In this document: positions 1 to 5,385 of the stretch, one piece after another
Layout: every line of letters starts with the position of its first letter
How positions within the stretch are numbered: the stretch's first letter is position 1
NCBI GenBank assembly: GCA_030447125.1
Contig: JAUJLZ010000154.1
Span: 1 to 5,385 of the forward strand
Length of the DNA stretch: 5,385 nt
Source of the DNA: Acidimicrobiales bacterium
Lineage (GTDB): Bacteria; Actinomycetota; Acidimicrobiia; Acidimicrobiales; CADCSY01
Direction: 5' to 3'
Notes under the pieces: generated by a model
The model's input: only the letters and a program-made list of their open reading frames with translations
The model's database searches: none
What the model was told of the DNA's origin: nothing
Program-made: the position numbers and the translations under genes

Positions 1-131
1 GGTCGACGCGACGCTGCCGCCGGTGTCCTCATGAGCCGGGTCGGCGGGCGGGGCGCCGAGCGTGCCCCGGTGCCGGAGCCGTCGAAGTCCAACCACTCCT
101 GAATGGCGGGTAGGCGCCGGACGTCGTCCAT
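1..131 (-). CDS. Hypothetical protein, 5' part only (runs off left edge)
   Basis: This frame is open from an ATG at 131 to the left edge of the window, about 43 codons. It begins MDDVRRLPAIQEWLDFDGSG and then becomes rich in Pro, Arg and Ala. The start is supported by two things seen directly: the ATG shares a base with the TGA of the preceding small frame (TGATG), and a GAGG Shine-Dalgarno-like sequence lies at 139-142, seven bases upstream. Both suggest translation coupled to the upstream genes in one operon. I do not recognise the family, and no domain, signal peptide or membrane segment is visible in the part present. The later Pro/Arg-rich stretch could mean that the true product is shorter or frameshifted. 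Confidence is limited by the missing 3' end. Confidence 0.42.
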   Translation of the reverse strand, partial: MDDVRRLPAIQEWLDFDGSGTGARSAPRPPTRLMRTPAAASRR

Positions 132-363
132 CAGGGCGCCTCGACCCGTCCATCGACACGGAGCGCAGTGGGCCGTGGCTGCTCCGAGAACGGCATAAAT
201 CGGGCTGTCTGCTTCAGCACCTGGGCTAGCGCCTGCCCACCTCGGCGTGTCCCCCGCGCCACTCCTTCTCGTCAGGGCGAGCAGCCGCCATGATGATCGT
301 GGCGACCTTCGTCTGTACGCAGTGGGGTTCGGTGGGGTCAAAGTCGAAGTACTGCAGCAGCAA
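131..363 (-). CDS. Small hypothetical protein, apparently broken by a one-base frameshift
   Basis: Two short frames appear to form one small protein of about 77 residues. The first runs from a TTG at 363 (overlapping the last 26 bases of the XseA-like gene) to a TAG at 228-226. It reads YFDFDPTEPHCVQTKVATII and onward to GGHAEV, with mostly G or C in third codon positions. An internal ATG at 291 is another possible start. The second frame contains QALAQVLKQTARFMPFSEQP and ends RVEAP with a TGA at 133-131. It is open back to a GTG at 262. The codon bias moves from the first frame to the second near 235, where one extra G in a GGG run would join them (E-V-G-Q-A-L). I do not recognise the family. 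It looks like a small soluble protein and does not resemble XseB. The alternative is that one or both frames are spurious. The TTG start is weakly supported. Confidence 0.35.
139..142 (-). promoter_or_regulatory. Ribosome binding site (GAGG) for the left-edge gene
   Basis: On the minus strand GAGG stands seven bases before the ATG at 131, which is a normal spacing. Together with the TGATG overlap it selects this ATG as the start of the gene cut by the window edge. It lies inside the coding end of the preceding small frame, as expected for a coupled operon gene. Confidence 0.4.
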
Positions 364-1399
364 GTAGTAGCCCTACCACGAGGACCACGATCGCCAGAGC
401 CACCAGCACGCGGCCCTTGGCCGCGAGGCGCTCACCCCGCCTGGCCACCTCGCGAGACTCTCGCCTGACCCGCTCCGCCTCAGCCCGCTCACGAGCCACG
501 ACCTCCGCCGTGGCCTTCGCTGCCGCCGCATCGTCGTGGGCCCGGTGTCGATCGACGAGCCACACAGCAGCCGCCGTTGGTGTCGGCACCGACATGTGGG
601 CGACGACGTCCGCCACGCTGCGATCGCTCGTGTGGCCGACGGCCACCAGCACGGGAACATCGCATGAGGCGATCGCTCGCGCCACCGGCTCGGCATCGAA
701 GGCGGCGAGGCCGCTCGGGGCGCCACCGCCGCGCACCACGGCCACCACCTCGCAGCCCTCGGCTCCGAGGCGCAGGATCGCCCTGGCGATCGCCTCGGGA
801 GCTCCCGGCCCCTCCATGGCCACACGCAGCTCACGGACCTGCCAAGGGTGACCTGAGGAGAGCAGGCGGAGCCTGAAGTCTTCTTGGCCGGCTCCGCCGC
901 TGGCGGGCACGACCAAGCCGATGCGAAGCGGTGTCGCCACAAGTGGCGTCGCTCGGTTGCGACCGATGCTGCCGTCGGCCTCCAACGCCGCCAGCAGGTC
1001 GGCGCGCGCCACCACCACCGACCCCACGCTGGTGCGATGATCGAGAACCGAGACCACCAGTCGCAAGGGTGCGTAGCGGCCGTTGACCTCGAGCGCCCCG
1101 AACACCCGGACCTCGAGGCCGTCCTCCAGCTTCACGCCCGCACGGGCCAATACGTGGCCAGCCCGGCGCATCACCGCCATTGGCATCCCAATGGGAATCC
1201 GGGCCACCTGGGTGCGTCCGTCGGGGCTGTGTTCGACCAGCTCACCCCACCCGTAGGCCTTGGAGGTGCGCCAGCCGCCCAGCGTGCCCGTCACCCAGCA
1301 CTCTCCCGGCCCGGCCACGGTCAGGGCCCGTCCGGCACCGGCCAAGAGCTGCCTCACTGAGAGGGCCTCGGGTGCGGCACAGGGCTCGGGATCGCTCAT
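338..1399 (-). CDS. Exodeoxyribonuclease VII large subunit-like protein (XseA-like) with C-terminal membrane anchor
   Basis: This is a 353-residue homologue of XseA, the catalytic subunit that degrades single-stranded DNA together with XseB. Residues about 13-125 resemble the N-terminal OB-fold (LSVRQLL, CWVTGTLGGW, VRVFGALEVNGRY). Residues about 158-282 are the nuclease core. Asp174 (GAGQED), Arg223 (VVRGGG), His256 and Asp259 (VGHTSD) match the four residues reported as essential in E. coli XseA (Asp155, Arg205, His238, Asp241). PTPTAAA follows, as in the family. The protein is about 100 residues shorter than E. coli XseA. The long helical XseB-binding region is reduced to a charged helix at about 283-328, followed by a hydrophobic segment at 331-350 ending in LRL, so it looks tail-anchored with a cytoplasmic nuclease domain. 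The ATG at 1399 is preferred over the GTG at 1462 because it overlaps the helicase stop as ATGA, which implies coupled translation. A role in conjugative DNA processing is inferred from context; it need not be the housekeeping XseA. Confidence 0.87.
   Translation of the reverse strand: MSDPEPCAAPEALSVRQLLAGAGRALTVAGPGECWVTGTLGGWRTSKAYGWGELVEHSPDGRTQVARIPIGMPMAVMRRAGHVLARAGVKLEDGLEVRVFGALEVNGRYAPLRLVVSVLDHRTSVGSVVVARADLLAALEADGSIGRNRATPLVATPLRIGLVVPASGGAGQEDFRLRLLSSGHPWQVRELRVAMEGPGAPEAIARAILRLGAEGCEVVAVVRGGGAPSGLAAFDAEPVARAIASCDVPVLVAVGHTSDRSVADVVAHMSVPTPTAAAVWLVDRHRAHDDAAAAKATAEVVARERAEAERVRRESREVARRGERLAAKGRVLVALAIVVLVVGLLLAAAVLRL
1396..1399 (-). promoter_or_regulatory. ATGA stop-start overlap coupling helicase to XseA-like gene
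   Basis: The helicase stop TGA (1398-1396) and the XseA-like start ATG (1399-1397) share bases in an ATGA. Upstream there is only a G-run (GGGG, two bases from the ATG) and no well-spaced Shine-Dalgarno sequence. This fits re-initiation by ribosomes that have just ended the helicase frame. The two products are therefore probably made from one transcript in linked amounts. Confidence 0.7.
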
Positions 1400-3963
1400 C
1401 GCCCCAGGCCCCGCTCGGGCGGCGCCATGGTACGGGCCACGTCGCGCTGGAGGCGCTGCCACCGCTGTGCGGCTACGACGTGCTCAGGGCGCTCCCCCAG
1501 AGAGGCACTTAGACCGCTCTCGCCGAGGGCGCCGTCGGTGGGCGACAGACCCAACTCGTGGTGGCGGTAGCGCTCCAGGAGCAGCGCCGAGCGCTTCCAG
1601 GATGTCGAGGCCGGCTCCTCCTCGGGCCGGGGACCGAGGGTGGCGCTGAGGTAGGGCTGCGGCCTGGAGACGGCGGCGTCAACCTGGTGGGCGAGCGCCG
1701 CCTCCACTGTCGCCAGACGCTGTCTCGCCGGCGCACGATTAGCGGCCGAGGACTCGAAGGCGCTAAGGCGCTCGCGTACTTCTTCAAGTTCTCGCGTCGC
1801 CACCGCCACCGAACGCTGGCCACTCTCCACCTCGCGGCGTGCCCGCTCGAGCGCCTGTCCATTGCGGCTGCGTCGCCTCGGGCGCCGCAGCGCCTCCACA
1901 TCGGCTTGGGCCCGGCGGAGGTTGGCCTGTTGTCCACCGAGCTCCCGCCGAGCGAAAGCTTCTTCGCCCTCGAGCCGCAGCCGCTCTCGACCATCGTCGG
2001 GCCCCGTCCCGAGCGTCGCCAGGAGCTGACGGCGTTCTTCGGCCAGAGTCGCCGTCGGGCGGGCCGCCGTGTGGAGCGCCTCCCGGCGCTGCAGGCGCTG
2101 CGCCGCCGCCTGGTAGCTCTCCACAGCGGCCGCCGGGCCCGCTGGTGGCGACCCCAGCGCCCATGTCGCCCCGACTCCACCAGCCACCGGCGCCGCGGCC
2201 CACTGAGCGTTGTGGCGAGCCGTAGCACCGACGGCCTCGTCCCACAGCGCCCGTTCTGGGCCAGCGCCGGGTCGGTCCCCCAAGCGGGCCACGAGGCGGG
2301 CGTCGGGGTGCAGCTGAGCCCGAGCGGCAACGGCATCGAGCTCGGCGGCAAGCGCCCGAGCAGCGACGGTGGCGCCGACGTCCTCAGTGGCGGCCAAGGC
2401 GCTCAGTTCCTGGACCGTGTACATCGAGCGCAGCTGCGCCACCTCGGCCGCCGCCGGATCGACCTCGCTGGCCAGCAGCTCGGCTCCGCCGGATAGCAGC
2501 TTGGACGACACCGCCTCCTTGGTGCTGGCGCTGTCCTGGAGTCGGGGGAGGCCGTGGTGTTCCTCCACCTCGCCCGGGTCGCGCCGACGCACCAGATACA
2601 GCGCAGCAGCCTGCGCCCCGCGGCTGAGCCCGACATAGACCCCCTCCCGAGTGGACGCCTCGGTGGCCAGATGACGCGCCGCCGCGTAGGTCTCGCCCTG
2701 GGCAGCATGGCTGGTGACGGCGTAGCTGTGGGCCAAGCCCCCAACCACTCCCGGCCGGAGCTGGCGACTGAGGTAGCTCTCCGGGACGGTGATCGGCCCC
2801 CGGTCCTCGAAGTCCACCACCAGGACACGCTCCCGCTGGTTCACCTCGACGACACGGCCTCGCGTGCCGTTGCGGACGTAGCCGTTTCGTCCGCCGCCGG
2901 CCGGGCGCAACTCGCGATCCTGTCTGCGGGCGATGACCTCGTCGCCCTGCTGGAACGTCACTCCGGCGACCTCGAGCTCTGGCCCCTCGAGCTCACCGAC
3001 AGCGCTGAGTACAGCCCGAGCCCGCCGGTTGAGCTCCGCTCGTTCTACGTGGTGCTCGGCCACCATGCTCGAGTAAGCCGTCGATGGGTCCTGCACGCGC
3101 AGCTGGCGATCCACGTACCAGTCCGCCACCAAGGCGTCCAGCAGCTCGTCAGGGGAATCCGCCTCGACGACCCGCTCATCCTGCTCCAGGCGCGCCAGAG
3201 CCTCAGCGATTTGCCCTTGCCGATAATCGGCCAGCGCCATCCGGACCTCGGCCATCTCCGGGCCCTTCTGGCGACGCAGCTTGGTCAGCGCCGGTGTATC
3301 ACCAGGGTGACGGTCGACGAGGTGGCGCCACGCTCCCCCCGCCGCCACGGCCGAGTGTTGGGCAGGATCGCCGACGAGGCGCAGCGTGGCCGCGGCCCGC
3401 TCCACATGGCCAGACAACCGCGCGAAGTCGCGGTTGCCGAGCGTGGACGCTTCGTCGACCACCACAACGCTTCGGGGCCCGAGGACCGGGCGTTCGGCCG
3501 TGTCGAGACGGGTCAACAGCGATGCCATCGTGGTGCTGGGCATCCCGGTCGCCCGCTCGAGGACCTCGGCTGCCGTTCCTCCCACCGCGGCTCCCATGAC
3601 CTGGTAGCCGCCGGCCTCCCAGGCCCGCACGGCGGCCTCCAGAGCGAAGGTCTTTCCTGAGCCGGCCGGGCCGAGCGCGCACTGGATCCGCTGCCCGCTG
3701 GTGGTCATGGCCCGCACCATCGCCACCTGGTCTTCGCCCATGGTCCCCCGCTCGGCCAAGACTGCGTCGACGACTTCGGACAGGACCACGCCAGTGCCGG
3801 CGTGGCGGCCACGGTTGTAGCGTTCGAGGATCTGGTGCTCCACGGCCAGCAGCTCAGGGGTGGTGTAGAGCGTCTCGCCGGCGACAGCGCTGATCACCTT
3901 GCCGTCGGCCCGGCGGATGACGTCGGCGCTGCGCTCGCGCCGGGGTGTCTGCAGAGGGACCAC
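1396..3963 (-). CDS. MobF relaxase, helicase half (TraI/RecD-type, SF1), separated from the relaxase by a frameshift
   Basis: This is the ATP-dependent 5'-3' helicase portion of a conjugative relaxase-helicase, which unwinds the strand to be transferred. Counting from the GTG at 3963 (855 residues), LYTTPELLAVE (32-42) is the usual linker before the helicase. GPAGSGKT (98-105, Lys104) is Walker A, VVVVDEAS (166-173, Asp170-Glu171) is Walker B and GDPAQ (198-202) is motif III. LRRQ (229-232) is motif IV-like, HSYAVTSHAAQGET (412-425) is motif V, and VYVGLSRG (442-449, Arg448) is motif VI. Residues about 640-760 are rich in Glu, Arg, Ala and Leu and look coiled-coil. The end carries two related LSAxLGxRPE motifs (772-781 and 817-826 region). 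The frame is open only from about 3984, because a TGA lies at 3987-3985. The GTG has no Shine-Dalgarno sequence, so this is more probably the downstream part of one gene with the relaxase than a separate gene. All ATPase motifs are intact. Confidence 0.9.
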   Translation of the reverse strand: MVPLQTPRRERSADVIRRADGKVISAVAGETLYTTPELLAVEHQILERYNRGRHAGTGVVLSEVVDAVLAERGTMGEDQVAMVRAMTTSGQRIQCALGPAGSGKTFALEAAVRAWEAGGYQVMGAAVGGTAAEVLERATGMPSTTMASLLTRLDTAERPVLGPRSVVVVDEASTLGNRDFARLSGHVERAAATLRLVGDPAQHSAVAAGGAWRHLVDRHPGDTPALTKLRRQKGPEMAEVRMALADYRQGQIAEALARLEQDERVVEADSPDELLDALVADWYVDRQLRVQDPSTAYSSMVAEHHVERAELNRRARAVLSAVGELEGPELEVAGVTFQQGDEVIARRQDRELRPAGGGRNGYVRNGTRGRVVEVNQRERVLVVDFEDRGPITVPESYLSRQLRPGVVGGLAHSYAVTSHAAQGETYAAARHLATEASTREGVYVGLSRGAQAAALYLVRRRDPGEVEEHHGLPRLQDSASTKEAVSSKLLSGGAELLASEVDPAAAEVAQLRSMYTVQELSALAATEDVGATVAARALAAELDAVAARAQLHPDARLVARLGDRPGAGPERALWDEAVGATARHNAQWAAAPVAGGVGATWALGSPPAGPAAAVESYQAAAQRLQRREALHTAARPTATLAEERRQLLATLGTGPDDGRERLRLEGEEAFARRELGGQQANLRRAQADVEALRRPRRRSRNGQALERARREVESGQRSVAVATRELEEVRERLSAFESSAANRAPARQRLATVEAALAHQVDAAVSRPQPYLSATLGPRPEEEPASTSWKRSALLLERYRHHELGLSPTDGALGESGLSASLGERPEHVVAAQRWQRLQRDVARTMAPPERGLGR

Positions 3964-5372
3964 TGCTGGACTGGCCAGCCATGTTCAGCCACGTCGGAGA
4001 CCTCGCTCGCACTGAGGCGGTCCCGGGCCCAGGCTGAGACGTGCTGGATGACGTCGCGGCGGTCGAAGGTGGCCGCCAGCTCAGTGATCCCCTGAGCGGA
4101 CCCCAGGTTGGCGAACAGGCGCTGGCGCTCTTCGTCGGTCACGAGCGGCACGACGTCCTGGCGGCCGTAGCAGGCATCTCGCTCGCCGGGCCCGAAGCCC
4201 ACGCCCCCAAGGCGCATATCCCAGCTGGATCGGAGTAGCGCGGGATCGACGTCGTGATCCTTTGCCGAGCGGGTGTCGTAGGCCGCCACCTGACGAGCGG
4301 CGGCGGACCCGGAACCGCCCTCACGGGCAGCGTCGGCGATCTCAGCGGCCCGAGTGCTCATCTCGGCCATGGCTTCGGCGCTTACGCCAGCGACGTCGGC
4401 CAGGCCGTTGGTGACTTCTTCCCAGGCGAAGCCAAGTCGCTCCGCAAGCTGGTACCGCAGCTCCGAGGCAGCAAGATGGCCTGCTGTGCGGGCGTGGGCG
4501 AACAGCGGCCGGCCATCGAGGGTGCGAAGCTCGCCGTTCTCGCGCTGGCCCATGTTCGCCACCACCACGTGGTGGTGAAGCTGTGGCTCGAGAGCCCTCG
4601 AGGTGGCGTGCAAGTAGGAGGCCCCAATGAGGCCACCGGATCTTCGGCGTGGTCCACGCACGTAGGCGGCGTGAGCCTCGAGGTAGGAGACGCCGGCGTC
4701 CACAGCGGCTTCCACTGCGGCGAGGATTTCCGCCTGCTCAGCGGGCTTGGCCGTGGCCCACAGCACGCTCACCGATTTCGGGCATGAGAACGTGAGGTCA
4801 TAGCCCACCACCACCGTCGGCGTCACCCGACTGGCGCGGAAGCGTTCCACCTCGCTACGAGCCACCTTCCAGTGCCCACGCGTTCCGTTGCGCTTTGCTT
4901 CGAAGTAGGTGCTCGCAAATGGCGTCACCGGCTCGCCGTAGGCCTGCCCGGCAGCCCTACGGACTCGGGCCCGCTCTCCGGCTTGAGCGAGCCGGGACAA
5001 GTACTGTTGGCTGACGCCGAGAACGGTGGCGGCCTGAGGCAACGACAGCAGCTCCTGTCCCTGGCCTGACTGCGACGGTACCTCTCTCTGCCGCTCCCGC
5101 TCGGCACGTAGCGCCGAGCCCCGAGCTCCCACCAACTGTTCCCCGGTGGTCGGGTGTTGCCCAAGCAGGACTCGGTAGAGCTGCTGCGCGTCGACCTCAC
5201 CTCTTGGCTGAACGCCAGACAGGCCGCGACCGAGCCAGCGTCCAACACCCTCGACGGAATCGGCGTAGTAACCGAGCAGGTTCTCAACTTCCGGCGATCG
5301 GACGCCAGGAGATTCCTCCGGGTGCGGACGCGATCGCATCCCGCGAGGTGGTGTAACTCGACGCCGACTCAA
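3894..5372 (-). CDS. MobF/TrwC-type conjugative relaxase, relaxase half with embedded helix-turn-helix domain
   Basis: This is the DNA-nicking half of a TraA/TrwC-type relaxase, which cleaves one strand at oriT through a tyrosine and pilots it in transfer. Positions count from the TTG at 5372 (492 residues). YYADSVEGVGRWLGRG (35-50) and HPTTGEQL (73-80) match the N-terminal relaxase region. YDLTFSCPKSVSVLWA (191-206) is the most typical TrwC block. His255 (LHATSR) with His266 and His268 (PQLHHHVVVAN) supply the metal-binding HUH histidines. Between these blocks, residues about 108-182 form an excisionase/MerR-like helix-turn-helix (LPQAATVLGVSQQYLSRLA) with a later wing-like HWKVARSEVERF. The frame stays open to the right edge, so the true start may lie outside the window. 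The ATG at 5339 is another candidate. After His464 (3981) the frame departs from family-like sequence and ends 28 residues later, because the helicase continues in another frame. Confidence 0.88.
   Translation of the reverse strand: MSRRRVTPPRGMRSRPHPEESPGVRSPEVENLLGYYADSVEGVGRWLGRGLSGVQPRGEVDAQQLYRVLLGQHPTTGEQLVGARGSALRAERERQREVPSQSGQGQELLSLPQAATVLGVSQQYLSRLAQAGERARVRRAAGQAYGEPVTPFASTYFEAKRNGTRGHWKVARSEVERFRASRVTPTVVVGYDLTFSCPKSVSVLWATAKPAEQAEILAAVEAAVDAGVSYLEAHAAYVRGPRRRSGGLIGASYLHATSRALEPQLHHHVVVANMGQRENGELRTLDGRPLFAHARTAGHLAASELRYQLAERLGFAWEEVTNGLADVAGVSAEAMAEMSTRAAEIADAAREGGSGSAAARQVAAYDTRSAKDHDVDPALLRSSWDMRLGGVGFGPGERDACYGRQDVVPLVTDEERQRLFANLGSAQGITELAATFDRRDVIQHVSAWARDRLSASEVSDVAEHGWPVQQWSLCRHPGASAAPTSSAGPTAR
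3979..3987 (-). other. Frame break between relaxase and helicase halves
   Basis: The relaxase frame reads Ala-Glu-His (CAT at 3983-3981) and then Gly-Trp-Pro-Val, which is unlike the family. The helicase frame read from the T at 3981 gives Trp-Leu-Ala-Ser-Pro-Ala-Val-Val-Pro-Leu, which continues naturally into the helicase linker. The helicase frame has a TGA at 3987-3985, so the change must occur in these few bases. One extra T (CATTGG instead of CATGG) would give a single protein of about 1325 codons. No slippery heptamer for programmed frameshifting is seen here, so a base deletion (real or technical) is the simplest reading. Confidence 0.75.
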
Positions 5373-5385
5373 GCACTCGACGTCA

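Noticed and set aside
131..363. XseB (exonuclease VII small subunit) downstream of the XseA-like gene
   Set aside because: XseB is a short helical protein rich in Glu and Leu. The frames here (YFDFDPTEPH, QALAQVLKQ, RPTALRVDG) do not resemble it.
1400..1462. GTG at 1462 as the start of the XseA-like gene
   Set aside because: The extra 21 residues are Pro/Ala/Gly/Arg-rich and lie within the helicase coding end. The ATG at 1399 has the typical ATGA overlap and leads directly into the OB-fold.
1558..2496. Plus-strand open frame of 312 codons
   Set aside because: It is antisense to the helicase C-terminal coiled-coil region, is rich in Arg, Gly and Leu, and lacks any motif. It is best explained as a shadow.
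2554..3660. Long plus-strand open frame (368 codons) opposite the helicase
   Set aside because: The minus-strand frame across this region has complete helicase motifs. The plus-strand product has no recognisable domain. High-GC genes commonly leave long open frames on the opposite strand.
3963..3990. Programmed ribosomal frameshift joining relaxase and helicase
   Set aside because: The only bases where the change could occur (GAACATGG) contain no slippery heptamer or long homopolymer, so a deletion or sequence error is more likely.
4254..4787. Plus-strand open frame of 177 codons opposite the relaxase
   Set aside because: It lies opposite the HUH histidine region of a clear relaxase, and its translation shows no family features.
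1..5385. CRISPR array, tRNA, insertion sequence ends or oriT
   Set aside because: No regular direct repeats, no cloverleaf-like sequence and no transposase were seen by eye. The window is almost wholly coding, so there is little room for an oriT. It may lie to the right of the relaxase start, outside the window.

Overview
The window is high in G+C, and every supported gene lies on the minus strand, so transcription runs from right to left. The layout is one compact set of genes with almost no intergenic space: a MobF-type conjugative relaxase-helicase (about 5372 to 1396), a short membrane-tailed relative of the exonuclease VII large subunit (1399 to 338), a small unrecognised reading frame (363 to 131), and the 5' part of a further gene that leaves the window at base 1. 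The protein style (an actinobacterial-type TraA/TrwC relaxase, alanine/arginine-rich, with GTG and TTG starts among the candidates) suggests a high-GC actinobacterium. The genes are those of a conjugative plasmid, an integrative conjugative element or a mobilisable island. No rRNA, tRNA, transposase or CRISPR array is visible.

Right part (5372 to 1396): the relaxase and helicase halves of one expected protein of about 1325 residues lie in different frames. The relaxase frame carries the HUH-type histidine motif and an unusual embedded excisionase-like helix-turn-helix domain. The helicase frame carries complete RecD/TraI-type motifs and a coiled-coil and repeat C-terminus. The frames meet at about 3981, where restoring a single T would fuse them through a plausible sequence (His-Trp-Leu-Ala-Ser-Pro). 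The sequence therefore shows either a real frameshift or a one-base sequencing or assembly error.

Left part (1399 to 1): the XseA-like gene starts on an ATGA overlap with the helicase stop. It keeps the OB-fold and the nuclease core, including the Asp, Arg, His and Asp that match known essential residues of E. coli XseA. The long XseB-binding helical region is replaced by a short charged helix and one C-terminal transmembrane segment. No XseB-like gene is seen. After it, a small frame shows a second apparent one-base contraction (near 235). A TGATG stop-start overlap then leads into the gene cut by the left edge.

Taken together, the cluster looks like the DNA-processing module of a conjugative element: a relaxase-helicase to nick and unwind, plus a translationally coupled single-strand nuclease homologue that is probably tethered to the membrane. 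The pairing of relaxase and tail-anchored XseA homologue is the most interesting aspect of the window. Its function is inferred from context only.
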